From: Porphyromonas sp.
GTDB taxonomy: Bacteria; Bacteroidota; Bacteroidia; Bacteroidales; Porphyromonadaceae
Assembly: GCA_022772085.1 (NCBI GenBank)
Contig: JALFBN010000008.1
Coordinates: forward strand, 1 to 59,029
Direction: 5' to 3'
DNA: 59,029 nucleotides
Part shown: piece by piece, positions 50,816 to 59,029 of the stretch
Layout: each line of letters opens with the position of its first letter
Numbering within the stretch: the first letter of the stretch is position 1
The notes under the pieces: generated by a model
What the model was told of the DNA's origin: nothing
Seen by the model: the letters and a program-made list of their open reading frames with translations, nothing else
Database searches by the model: none
Translations under genes and position numbers: made by a program

Positions 50816-52201
50816 TTACTTCTTTTTGTTGGGCAATTCGAGTCCGTACCCCTTCTTCTTATCTACTGCCTTAAGGTACAAACTCAAAAGAAGAGCTGCT
50901 ACACCAAACGAAGCAAAGATCAACATAGGAAGGTAATACTTACCACCCGTGGCATCCAACACACTACCAATGACGATGGGGGTAATCATCAATCCCACAT
51001 TTTGGATCCAAAAAGTTGCCGAATAAGCAGATCCCAAAACTTTAGCATCAATCAGCTTAGGCATCGAAGGCCATAGAGCTGCAGGCACGAGAGAGAATGA
51101 AACTCCCAACAATACAATAGCCGAATAAGCCACTACCGTAGAGAGCGTATCTCCGGTTTGGAATGGGAACAACGCAAATGTTGTATGGCAGATGATCATA
51201 AGTATAGAACCAAGCATCAACATCGTTGCACCCTTGCCCTTGAAATCGAGGAATGCACCGAGGAACGGTGTGATGATCATAGCCCCTATGGGGAAGTAAC
51301 TAAAAATGGCAGAAGCGGTCTCTGCCGATAGACCAAGGTTGGTTTCAAGCATTCCCGTTGCGAACTTTTGGAAGGGGAAAATCGCAGAGTAGTAAAGAAC
51401 ACAAAGAAGGGCAACAATCCAGAAAATACCACTACCAAAGACTTTTCCAAGATCCTTGAAACGGAAAGGTTCTTCCTCTTCAGCCTCCTTGAGGTTCCCA
51501 GCGGTTTTTTCCAAACGAGCATCAAAAATACCATAGATGAGATAGAAAAGAAGCCCTATACAAAGGAGGATAAGACAGAGGATAACAGGTGCTTGTACAC
51601 TCTGGAAGTGCTCCGCAATAGGAGCAGACATACGGAATACAGCAAACACACCAAGGCGTGCAACAGCCATCTCCAAGCCCATGGCAAGAGCCATTTCCTT
51701 ACCTTCGAACCACTTAACAATCGCACGAGATACGGTCACACCGCCCATCTCACAACCGCAACCGAAAATCATAAAGCCGACACAAGCGAGCTTAGCCGAG
51801 GGGGGCATAGTGGTCATGAAAGAATTGAGCATATCGAATCCAAATCCACCGCCATTGAAGGTAGCACTGAGAGCGTATACCTTAATGAGAGCACCAATCA
51901 CCATCAGTGCTCCCGACAACACTGCCGTAAAACGAACCCCCATTTTATCCAAAATAATCCCGGCAAAAATGAGGAAGAAAAAGAACACATTGAGGAAAAA
52001 TTCACTGGATCCATAGGTTCCGAATACCGTGGATGACCATCCAAGACCGCCCTCTTCGGCTGTTTTTTCCAACATGGACTTCAGAGGAGAAAGTACGTCT
52101 ACGAACATGTAGGCAAAAAACATGGTCAAGGCGATAAGTACCAGCACCGTCCACCTTGCCCAGGCTTTGTCGCGGAGCGACTGTTGAATTGCTTGAGTCA
52201 T
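50816..52201 (-). CDS. MFS transporter
   Basis: Major facilitator superfamily protein of 461 residues with about twelve hydrophobic segments, e.g. WTVLVLIALTMFFAYMFVDVLSPL, FFFFLIFAGIILDKMGVRFTAVLSGALMV, LILLCIGLLFYLIYGIFDARL, IFWIVALLCVLYYSAIFPFQ and GVAALLLSLYLKAVD. The loop DKMGVRF after helix 2 and DFKGKGATMLMLG after helix 8 fit the MFS motif A positions. The substrate is not predictable; the nearest described groups are nitrate/oxalate-like and sugar-phosphate-like transporters. It lies 12 bp after folC and 38 bp before tkt, so it is within the operon. Confidence 0.88.
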   Translation of the reverse strand: MTQAIQQSLRDKAWARWTVLVLIALTMFFAYMFVDVLSPLKSMLEKTAEEGGLGWSSTVFGTYGSSEFFLNVFFFFLIFAGIILDKMGVRFTAVLSGALMVIGALIKVYALSATFNGGGFGFDMLNSFMTTMPPSAKLACVGFMIFGCGCEMGGVTVSRAIVKWFEGKEMALAMGLEMAVARLGVFAVFRMSAPIAEHFQSVQAPVILCLILLCIGLLFYLIYGIFDARLEKTAGNLKEAEEEEPFRFKDLGKVFGSGIFWIVALLCVLYYSAIFPFQKFATGMLETNLGLSAETASAIFSYFPIGAMIITPFLGAFLDFKGKGATMLMLGSILMIICHTTFALFPFQTGDTLSTVVAYSAIVLLGVSFSLVPAALWPSMPKLIDAKVLGSAYSATFWIQNVGLMITPIVIGSVLDATGGKYYLPMLIFASFGVAALLLSLYLKAVDKKKGYGLELPNKKK

Positions 52202-52213
52202 AAAAAGTTTGAG

Positions 52214-53545
52214 CTATTTGATGTTAATAAAATTCGATTCCAAGACATGAGGGAAACAGGTTCGAAGCGCATCGGCTACGACATAATTGCTCCCCCCAAC
52301 GTATATAAGATCATCCGAATGTGCCTCAGCAAAAGCTTGACGACACCCCTCTTCAATCGAGGGGTAGACCTCGCCTCGCAATCCCAATGCCCGAGCCTCC
52401 TCACAGAGATCGTGTGCCGATAGAGCACGCTCGCTCTCAGGTTGCACGAAATAGTAGTGGGCAGACTTGGGAAGCAGGCGCAAAACAGAATGCCAATCCT
52501 TATCTACCACCATGCCGAATACGATGTGCAAATCTCGGTATTGCTCGTGCCGCAATTGCTCTACTACCAGACGAATACCTGCCTCGTTATGCCCGGTATC
52601 GCAATAGGTCGTGGGCTCCTCGGAAACCTTTTGCCAACGGCCCAAAAGGTGCATGCGCTCTACAACGTGAGCAAAGGCCTCACGTACGGCCTCTTGCGAT
52701 ATTTTATAAAGAAGTTGATGCACCAATATATCAATGGCCGCAAGGATCGTACGTGCGTTAATCTGTTGAGCACAACCGCCCAACTGCCCCCACAAAGAAC
52801 CATAATCTCGTGTATCGAGGAGCAAGCCCCCTTGAGGGTCGGACTCAACCCGAAGCAAGAGCCCCTGATCCTCTGCAAAAAAGAGTGGACAAGCTACTGC
52901 TTCGCTTCGAGAGCGGAAGACTTTACGAAGGGGCTCCGATGCCTCTCCAACAAGGGCCGGAACATCTCTTTTGAAGATTCCGGCCTTCTCACTTGCAATC
53001 TCTTCTAGTGTATTACCCAAAAATTGCGTGTGATCCAAACTAATGTTGGTCACCACAGCCAAATCGGGCGTTATGATGTTGGTACTATCGAGTCTTCCAC
53101 CCATACCAACCTCAATAACAGCGACCTCCACCTTTTGATGGACGAAGTAATCCAAAGCCATGAGCGTCGTAAGCTCAAAGAAAGAGGGAGAGTAACGGGC
53201 AACAAGAGGATGGACACGCTCTACAAAGTCTACCACAAACTCGGGACTTATAGGCGTACCATCAATGCGAATACGCTCTCTGAAATCAACTAAATGGGGA
53301 GATGTAAACAATCCTGTACGATACCCCGATGCTGATAAGACAGCGGCTAAGGTACTCGACGTAGAGCCCTTGCCGTTAGTACCCCCGATATGAATAAAGT
53401 GAATCCCCTCTGCTTGATGAGGATTGCCGATAACCTCCGCCATGGCGAGCACACGCTCCAACCCGGGCTTATACGCACTGCCACCCTGCTTCTCGAACAG
53501 GGGAGTAGCGGCAAAGAGGAAGTCTATGGTCTGTTTGTAAGTCAT
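52214..53545 (-). CDS. folC: Bifunctional folylpolyglutamate synthase/dihydrofolate synthase
   Basis: Mur-ligase-family enzyme that adds glutamate to dihydropteroate and folates. The 443 residues include the P-loop HIGGTNGKGSTSSTLAAVL at about 52-70, TGLFTSPHLVDFRERI, VIEVGMGGRLDSTNI, TNISLDHTQFLGNTLEEIASEKAGIFK and YCDTGHNEAGIRL, all FolC signatures. A TTG one codon earlier (53548) also opens the frame; the ATG at 53545 is used. It lies 42 bp after purA. Confidence 0.96.
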   Translation of the reverse strand: MTYKQTIDFLFAATPLFEKQGGSAYKPGLERVLAMAEVIGNPHQAEGIHFIHIGGTNGKGSTSSTLAAVLSASGYRTGLFTSPHLVDFRERIRIDGTPISPEFVVDFVERVHPLVARYSPSFFELTTLMALDYFVHQKVEVAVIEVGMGGRLDSTNIITPDLAVVTNISLDHTQFLGNTLEEIASEKAGIFKRDVPALVGEASEPLRKVFRSRSEAVACPLFFAEDQGLLLRVESDPQGGLLLDTRDYGSLWGQLGGCAQQINARTILAAIDILVHQLLYKISQEAVREAFAHVVERMHLLGRWQKVSEEPTTYCDTGHNEAGIRLVVEQLRHEQYRDLHIVFGMVVDKDWHSVLRLLPKSAHYYFVQPESERALSAHDLCEEARALGLRGEVYPSIEEGCRQAFAEAHSDDLIYVGGSNYVVADALRTCFPHVLESNFINIK

Positions 53546-53587
53546 CAATACGCTACACGCTCCAAAGTGGAGAAATAATGAGCGATC

Positions 53588-54862
53588 CTACTTACTTCCA
53601 CGAACAATCGTTTGCTTACGATCGGGCCCCACCGACAGGATGGCGACGGGTATTCCAAGCTCACGCTCTAGGTAAGCCACATAATCGAGGAAAGCTTGGG
53701 GCAGCTGCTCCTCGCACTCGAAGGAGGTTAGATCACACTGCCACCCTACAATTTCGTCATAAACAGGTTCGATCTGTTGCTCTATGGAGTAGGGAAAGTC
53801 GCGCATTTCCACGCCGTTAATCTTGTAAGCACGGCATGCTTTAATGGTAGAGAAAGTATCAAGTACATCACTTTTCATCATGATCAGTTTGGTTACACCA
53901 TTGACCATAATTGTATAGCGCAGAGCCACAAGATCGATCCATCCGCAACGGCGGGGACGTCCCGTAACAGCACCAAACTCATGCCCACGCTCAGCCATCT
54001 GACGGCCATCTTCATCGAATAATTCGGTGGGGAATGGACCTGCACCTACCCGTGTGCAATAGGCTTTGAAGATACCATAGACCTCTCCTATCTTCGAGGG
54101 TGCAATACCTAAACCGATACAACTACCTGCACAGATCGTATTACTCGAAGTGACAAAGGGATATGAACCGAAGTCAATATCCAACATAGAGCCTTGTGCC
54201 CCTTCTGCCAAAATATTTTTCCCGGCACTGAGAGTGTTATTGATCTCAAACTCGCTATCAACAAAACGGAATTGGCGGAGATACTCCACAGCAGCGAAGA
54301 AGTCCGCTTCGATCTCCGTAAGGTCAGGGATCTCCACCCCCATACCGCGCAACATTCCGAGGTGGCGCTCCTTGGCCCGTGTATAGCACGCCACAAAATC
54401 GCCCTCCAGATCTCCGACACGTACTCCGTGACGGCTCACCTTATCGGTGTAAGTAGGACCGATACCCTTACCCGTAGTGCCCACCTTTTGACTTCCAAGA
54501 GCCTTCTCGCCCGCTGCATCCAAAAGGCGATGCGTAGGTAAGATCAAGTGCGCCTTGCGACTAATGATCAATCGATCAGTAAGGGGGTGTCCGCTCTTGA
54601 GCAGACTCTCCACCTCTTCTCTGAAAAGGATCGGATCAAGCACGACCCCATTGCCTATCACATTGATTTTATCACCTTGGAATATCCCGGATGGGACGGA
54701 ACGGAGGACATACTTCTCGCCTGCAAACTCCAGTGTATGCCCTGCATTGGGACCACCCTGAAAGCGTGCAACCATGTCGTAATTAGGAGTAAGGACATCT
54801 ACGATCTTACCCTTGCCTTCATCTCCCCATTGGAGTCCCAAAAGGACATCTACTTTTCCCAT
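53588..54862 (-). CDS. purA: Adenylosuccinate synthetase
   Basis: GTP-dependent enzyme that makes adenylosuccinate from IMP and aspartate in AMP synthesis. The protein has 424 residues. It has VLLGLQWGDEGKGKIVDVL at the N-terminus (GTP loop with catalytic Asp), GPNAGHTLEFAGEKYVL, VGTTGKGIGPTYTDKVSRHGVRVGDL, EGAQGSMLDIDFGSYPFVTSSNT and TRVGAGPFPTELFDE. All catalytic motifs are intact. It lies 38 bp after the Fur-like regulator gene; this pairing is also found in Porphyromonas. Confidence 0.97.
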   Translation of the reverse strand: MGKVDVLLGLQWGDEGKGKIVDVLTPNYDMVARFQGGPNAGHTLEFAGEKYVLRSVPSGIFQGDKINVIGNGVVLDPILFREEVESLLKSGHPLTDRLIISRKAHLILPTHRLLDAAGEKALGSQKVGTTGKGIGPTYTDKVSRHGVRVGDLEGDFVACYTRAKERHLGMLRGMGVEIPDLTEIEADFFAAVEYLRQFRFVDSEFEINNTLSAGKNILAEGAQGSMLDIDFGSYPFVTSSNTICAGSCIGLGIAPSKIGEVYGIFKAYCTRVGAGPFPTELFDEDGRQMAERGHEFGAVTGRPRRCGWIDLVALRYTIMVNGVTKLIMMKSDVLDTFSTIKACRAYKINGVEMRDFPYSIEQQIEPVYDEIVGWQCDLTSFECEEQLPQAFLDYVAYLERELGIPVAILSVGPDRKQTIVRGSK

Positions 54863-54900
54863 ACTATTATTTTTATTTTGTGTAAAGGTGAATGCTTCTT

Positions 54901-55440
54901 TTATTTGCTACTAGACTTACGCTTCTTGGTAAGTTTACTTTTTTGAGTTGAATCTGTATTTTTCCGAGGAGAGGCTTCGCCCGCATCCGAAGAACTACGG
55001 TTCGTACAGTCGTTGCACTCGCCAAAGACAACCATCACAGCCTGCGTGGGCGAGAAGCGAGGCGGTTTAAGGTATTGCATCTGCTTCGACAGATTTTCTT
55101 GCCGAAAGAGATTGAGCTTACCACACTCACTACACAGCACGAGGGCGTAACCCTTACAGCGCCATGCCAGTATGTAATTGCCTCCTAAATTACGAGTTAA
55201 ATGAATAAGAATGCCACAACGACAGAGCAGGTCAATCGCACTGAAGACGGTACTTCGGCTGATCTGCTTCCCCTCCGTCTCTCTCAATTTCTTGTAAACA
55301 CTATCGGCATCAAAAGGTTTCTCAAGCTGATACACATGCTCTAGAACAAGGTTACGTGTATAGGTCTCCTTGAGGTCGTGAACCTCTAGATACTCGCGCA
55401 TAACGCTACGTAGCTCTTCCAAACTCAGCTCTCGTTTCAT
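54901..55440 (-). CDS. har: Fur-family transcriptional regulator (Har-like)
   Basis: DNA-binding regulator of 179 residues in the ferric uptake regulator family. The winged-helix domain covers about residues 20-85 (TYTRNLVLEHVYQLEKPFDADSVYKKL ... ISRSTVFSAIDLLCRCGILIHL). The dimer domain follows. The classic HHDHxxCxxC metal site is altered: it reads YALVLCSECGKL, keeping C103 and C106 but none of the histidines; C142 and C145 (GECNDC) form the second CxxC, so a structural zinc site is intact while the regulatory iron site is missing. This agrees with the P. gingivalis Fur orthologue Har, described as hemin-binding. A Lys/Ser-rich tail of about 30 residues is extra. Likely controls heme genes, perhaps the hmu operon in this window (inference). 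Confidence 0.88.
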   Translation of the reverse strand: MKRELSLEELRSVMREYLEVHDLKETYTRNLVLEHVYQLEKPFDADSVYKKLRETEGKQISRSTVFSAIDLLCRCGILIHLTRNLGGNYILAWRCKGYALVLCSECGKLNLFRQENLSKQMQYLKPPRFSPTQAVMVVFGECNDCTNRSSSDAGEASPRKNTDSTQKSKLTKKRKSSSK

Positions 55441-55486
55441 TACCTATGTATACGTACACACCTGTTTTCGGTGCCTCTTACCGTGT

Positions 55487-55495
55487 GCAAATATA
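55487..55495 (-). promoter_or_regulatory. -7 box of the har-purA-folC-MFS-tkt operon
   Basis: TATATTTGC on the minus strand, 46 bp before the har ATG. No -33 box at standard spacing. Confidence 0.5.
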
Positions 55496-55648
55496 CAGCC
55501 TTTTGGTGAGTTTGGAGCTATTTCTCCACCCGATGGGGACATTCCGAGATCGAGTGCGTGGACAGATCGGCTAAACGAACCAAATCAGCCTCTCTATATC
55601 AGGATTAAAGGGGCATCAACACTCCCTCTACACCTCATGTATAAGAAT

Positions 55649-55685
55649 CCCCCCTGGCACCTCACAAAGATACCAGGGGGGGGGG
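55649..55685 (-). terminator. Hairpin with a G10 tract and an internal -7-like element
   Basis: CCCCCCTGG (55649-55657) pairs with CCAGGGGGG (55673-55681); the G run goes on to 55685, ten in all. It lies 46 bp after the stop of the gene at 55731, so it probably ends that transcript, although no strong T-run follows. Inside the loop the minus strand reads TATCTTTGT (55672-55664), a -7 match directed towards har. Confidence 0.5.
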
Positions 55686-55705
55686 AACCATCCACGCTCT
55701 ACCTC

Positions 55706-55720
55706 AGAGAGAGAGAGAGA
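55706..55720. repeat. AG dinucleotide repeat
   Basis: AGAGAGAGAGAGAGA, seven and a half AG units, lies between the 55731 gene stop and the G10 tract. Confidence 0.85.
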
Positions 55721-55730
55721 CAAAAGCCGT

Positions 55731-58700
55731 CTACTGCTTTATAACGTGCTGCACAAAATGTTTGCCATTGTAGACAAATTCGATGAAGTAATGCCCAGAC
55801 TCCAAAAATCTAAGATCTATGGTTTGATTGGTTCTGACCTTGGAGTGGTGACGCAATCTACCGCTCGGATCCTTGACAAACATCTCAATTTCCAAATCGA
55901 GACTTGGGTACTGCCCTCCATCTTGATACTCGACAAGTTGATTTTCATGATCGATCCAACGTACCGTGGAGGTCTCTTCAAGGAATACAGAAGGAATCAC
56001 AATGGGCTTGAGCCCGACATCTTCTCCCTCATTTTTGAGTGAAAGGATAAATGGCTTGCTCCAATTGCCAACTCCGGCCTCATTCTCCAGTTGTAATTCT
56101 AACTCAACCTGATCCCGGCCTGAGAAGTTTTGAAATGCGGGAACAAAGAGATACATCTTTGTTGTTTTGGGGAGATCCTTGATAATATTCTCCCACCCTG
56201 GAGGATAACCGGGACCTGTTACCGGAGGATCCGGTTCAAAGTGCACTCCTCCGGGGATATACGGAAGATCATCATCCCCCTCTAAAGAGCCGGTCAGAGA
56301 ACCCATTTTTCTCACACCACCGGTCTGTGGATCCCTTTCAAAAGCACCAATAAGCAACATTTTATTCTCACCGCCCGAGGTATTGACAACTCCATTTTTG
56401 GTTTGTCCGATACGATTTTCTGTTGTAATGGGTTGTTTGCTGTCACTATATCTCCAGTGGGCATCCAGAATATCCCCATACCCTTTCCACTTCACCAATA
56501 CGGCAGGCATGGCATAACGCAGGTTCTGCTCGTCGCTCAATCTGAAAGTCATCGAAAGTTGTTGTATCTCGAAGTCATCTCGATGTGGAGGCCCATTGTA
56601 TATCGGGTGTACCACACTATCCACGATGGGATGCCCATTGACCTCTCGAATAGATCTTGCACACACATAAACTTTCTTGAAAACATAGATGTTTTCATAA
56701 TCGGTGGGATCTACGAGACTAACGACTCTTGCTGAAGTTGCATCTAACTGATTTGTCATTAGGTTGGGGTGAGTGTAGAACTCATAACGGGCATTCGCTA
56801 GAGGATTCTTGATCTTGACAATCATCTCTTTGTTAAGGACATTACTACCCTCAACCGCTACGTGATAATCCTCCTCAAGCAACTCCTCTCGCAATTCCCT
56901 CTGATAATGACTTAGATATTCGTGCCCTAGGGAAGTATCCGCCTGAACACAATAAAAACGATCAAAGGGATAGAGCTTTGTGCCAATTTCCAGAGACGTA
57001 TACAGCGAACTATATCTGGGAATAAAACCAATTGAGTTCGTGATATACGTACCGTATTTACCCTCTCCAGCCAACCAATTAAGAATCCTCGAGAAGAATC
57101 CATCCCCAAAGGAAAACTTATTAGAAAGATATTTCTCATCGACCATCATCTTGGATTTAATCCCCAAAGTAGAGCAAACAGAACGCTCTCTGACACCATA
57201 TTCGCCGTATGGATAGTTTTGTGTCGCAGATATGCTGTGGTAAGAAAACGGGATAATCCCAAATAAATTCTTCTTTATTTTGAACAGAAACTCAAATTCG
57301 GGATAGGACGAGGATATCAACCGAAGTTTCAAATCAAGTAAAATATCGGTACTTCTAGGGAAAAAATTCAATCCGATAGGAGAAAAGTCATCCAAAATCC
57401 AATCAAGAAAGATCTCAAGAAAATGAAACAGAGCTGAAGTTCCTACCCCTACATGAGCATCCCCTCCAAAAGAAAAAAGCAAAAGACTGTCAATCTTCGG
57501 GTATTTTGCCTTTTGAGAGGCATTGCTGAAAGCGATATTCACAGTCCGAGTTGGAAGACCTAGTTCCCAATACTTTGCCATGAAATCATCATGAATCGCT
57601 CTATCCTCTTCTGCTGTTGATAGAAGCATTTGCCTCCCTGCCATGGTATACCTAATAGCCCCTAAATTGTCCATCCAACTTTTTATCTCAGGCTTTAAAG
57701 CTCCTGCAACAGTGAATAAATGAGAGTTATATAATAACGGATAGAGATAATCAAAAGCTGCAAATGCCGCAAAAGGCACAGTGGCTCCACGATGAGGAGA
57801 GTCTAGAGAGATATATTTCTTGGTATCATGATCTTCGTTTGCCAGCTCCATTTGACGAAGCGCAATGGCAGCGACCAACCCTCCCATGCTATACCCCATT
57901 ACAATGTTTTCCGAGGAGCCCTCTTTATTGGCATTCACCCAACGAATAGCATCTTTCATAAGTTCTGCATTACACCAAATATCATCCGTCGGGTCATTGT
58001 AATCTAGATATATAATATCACGAGGGATGTAGTAATTCAAATAATTTCCAACTGCAAGCGTCGAACTTACAAAAGAACTTAAATCAGCATTCTTAATAAA
58101 TCCAAGACTTGATATTTCAAAGCCCTCTGCAATGATTAGGGGATTTTTAAGCTTTTGTATGGTGGAGTCCGCATAACAAATCTGAAGCGTTCCCCCTTTA
58201 TGCACTCCATACTTTGCAGGAATTGATATTGCCGGATAGGCTTTTTTTGAAGTTTCATCCTCCGATTTCAACTCTTTTGGTATTGAGATCTGGATATTCG
58301 TCTGACTCTGCAGAGAGCGACCATCTTTGAGCCTGATCTGAAAAACAATGCGATGAATCCCCTCTCGTTGGTAATGATGAGAGATGGGTTGTGAGGGCTC
58401 AACCGTCTCAAATGGAGTATTTTCTTCGAAGCAAATCTCTAAGCCTCGGATTTCTCCCTGCATATTACTCCAAATTAAATTTGGTGGTAATATAAATGAC
58501 ACATCATAGGAATCCCAAACTACTCGCTTGGGGGCTAGGGAGAAGACCTCTCGTTGTTGGTACAGCTGTTGCGACGACGGATCTAGAAAGGATAGACTAT
58601 TATTGCCATTTCGTTTGATCAATCCGTCTCGGCAAGCCTGCTCCCGAAGCGTACTATAACGGAAGAGTAACAAACTCAAACTTTCGCCGGGAGCTTTACT

Positions 58701-59009
58701 CATAACCGACAAATAACGTTTGGGTTCCATATCTTTAAGGATATCATCCCTAGAGGAGGCAAGAGACAAATAGAGCATCGCCTGAGAGGAATAGTCGGAG
58801 TAATTACTATCCCTTAGCACACCGTCGTAGGCGTCAAAGGGGAGAAGCTCTACGGCTCGTTCTGCCAATATCCCCGTTGGGATTCGATCAAAATCCAACC
58901 CCAACAACGGGGCATCTAGGTTGCGTCTCAGTTCCGCGAAATTTTGAGCATGTGCACCGTTCACCACCGCAAGGAGGAATAAGATGACTAGTAATAAATT
59001 CTTTTTCAT
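55731..59009 (-). CDS. Large secreted alpha/beta-hydrolase-like protein with T9SS-type C-terminus
   Basis: Exported protein of 1092 residues. Signal peptide 1-22 (cut after GAHAQ). A central lipase/esterase-like region at about 285-560 has LIIAEGFEIS, a stretch of aspartates near 336-343 and the nucleophile elbow NIVMGYSMGGLVAAIAL with S374, followed by YISLDSPHRGATVPFA; this resembles PGAP1/triacylglycerol-lipase-like hydrolases. The N-terminal 280 residues and the region after 600 match nothing I recognise; long beta-rich stretches are seen. The last 75 residues (PSLDLEIEMFVKDPSGRLRHHS ... FLESGHYFIEFVYNGKHFVQHVIK) look like a type A T9SS sorting domain. So it is likely a surface or secreted esterase. 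The substrate is unknown. Confidence 0.75.
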   Translation of the reverse strand: MKKNLLLVILFLLAVVNGAHAQNFAELRRNLDAPLLGLDFDRIPTGILAERAVELLPFDAYDGVLRDSNYSDYSSQAMLYLSLASSRDDILKDMEPKRYLSVMSKAPGESLSLLLFRYSTLREQACRDGLIKRNGNNSLSFLDPSSQQLYQQREVFSLAPKRVVWDSYDVSFILPPNLIWSNMQGEIRGLEICFEENTPFETVEPSQPISHHYQREGIHRIVFQIRLKDGRSLQSQTNIQISIPKELKSEDETSKKAYPAISIPAKYGVHKGGTLQICYADSTIQKLKNPLIIAEGFEISSLGFIKNADLSSFVSSTLAVGNYLNYYIPRDIIYLDYNDPTDDIWCNAELMKDAIRWVNANKEGSSENIVMGYSMGGLVAAIALRQMELANEDHDTKKYISLDSPHRGATVPFAAFAAFDYLYPLLYNSHLFTVAGALKPEIKSWMDNLGAIRYTMAGRQMLLSTAEEDRAIHDDFMAKYWELGLPTRTVNIAFSNASQKAKYPKIDSLLLFSFGGDAHVGVGTSALFHFLEIFLDWILDDFSPIGLNFFPRSTDILLDLKLRLISSSYPEFEFLFKIKKNLFGIIPFSYHSISATQNYPYGEYGVRERSVCSTLGIKSKMMVDEKYLSNKFSFGDGFFSRILNWLAGEGKYGTYITNSIGFIPRYSSLYTSLEIGTKLYPFDRFYCVQADTSLGHEYLSHYQRELREELLEEDYHVAVEGSNVLNKEMIVKIKNPLANARYEFYTHPNLMTNQLDATSARVVSLVDPTDYENIYVFKKVYVCARSIREVNGHPIVDSVVHPIYNGPPHRDDFEIQQLSMTFRLSDEQNLRYAMPAVLVKWKGYGDILDAHWRYSDSKQPITTENRIGQTKNGVVNTSGGENKMLLIGAFERDPQTGGVRKMGSLTGSLEGDDDLPYIPGGVHFEPDPPVTGPGYPPGWENIIKDLPKTTKMYLFVPAFQNFSGRDQVELELQLENEAGVGNWSKPFILSLKNEGEDVGLKPIVIPSVFLEETSTVRWIDHENQLVEYQDGGQYPSLDLEIEMFVKDPSGRLRHHSKVRTNQTIDLRFLESGHYFIEFVYNGKHFVQHVIKQ

Positions 59010-59029
59010 GATGATTATATTGTTGGATA

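Noticed and set aside
51368-52036. Plus-strand open frame of 222 codons
   Set aside because: Antisense to the MFS transporter; very polar composition mirrors the hydrophobic helices on the other strand.
1-59029. tRNA, rRNA, transposase or integrase genes
   Set aside because: None could be seen. I looked for tRNA T-arm patterns in the longer gene-free stretches and for transposase motifs; a covariance search was not possible here.

Overview
The window looks like a chromosomal segment of a Bacteroidota bacterium of the order Bacteroidales, most likely the genus Porphyromonas. Four things support this. There is a complete heme-uptake operon of the hmuYRSTUV type with a divergent PrtT-like C10 protease beside it. 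Several secreted proteins end in type IX secretion (T9SS) sorting domains. There are TonB-dependent receptors paired with lipoproteins. The recurring promoter element is the Bacteroidota -7 box (TAnnTTTG), with no strong Shine-Dalgarno sites. The genus is an inference; no 16S or other marker is present.

Layout. Bases 1-3954 hold the end of a type I-C CRISPR-Cas locus: the 3' part of cas8c (with an in-frame TGA), cas7c, cas4, cas1, cas2, a leader and a short array of four spacers whose distal end is decaying. After a 600-bp stretch of gene relics come a GH29 alpha-L-fucosidase (4576-6633) and a 55-residue 2[4Fe-4S] ferredoxin. A minus-strand operon follows: queA, an HMA metallochaperone, panC, a GHL10-type lipoprotein and hemW (12416 down to 7206). 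Then come plus-strand fhs and mscL.

Bases 15261-25333 form one minus-strand heme-acquisition operon: a YD-repeat T9SS cargo gene, then hmuY, hmuR, hmuS, hmuT, hmuU and hmuV. A C10 protease gene (prtT-like) is divergent from it. Bases 28484-33355 hold a TonB-dependent receptor with a DUF4249 lipoprotein, and divergently a PepSY membrane protein, probably a second metal or siderophore uptake locus. An 819-residue T9SS cargo protein follows. Bases 36205-40271 hold a third TonB-dependent receptor with two mutually related lipoproteins, one histidine-rich, behind a promoter carrying a palindromic operator candidate; this is the best candidate here for a little-described system.

The rest is mostly housekeeping: a pdxH-tsaB-etfB-etfA-acyl-CoA dehydrogenase cluster, divergent sdaA, two small lipoproteins, and a Fur-like regulator (Har type)-purA-folC-MFS-tkt operon. 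Upstream of that regulator lies a G10 tract next to a promoter-like element. The window ends with a 1092-residue secreted alpha/beta-hydrolase-like protein.

Together the segment is rich in iron, heme and metal acquisition and in cell-surface export. The heme locus would bring heme to the surface (HmuY), across the outer membrane (HmuR) and process it (HmuS with a HmuT/U/V membrane complex). The PrtT-like protease could release heme and peptides from host proteins, and a heme-responsive Fur-like regulator is encoded in the same window. These functional links are inferred from gene families and position.
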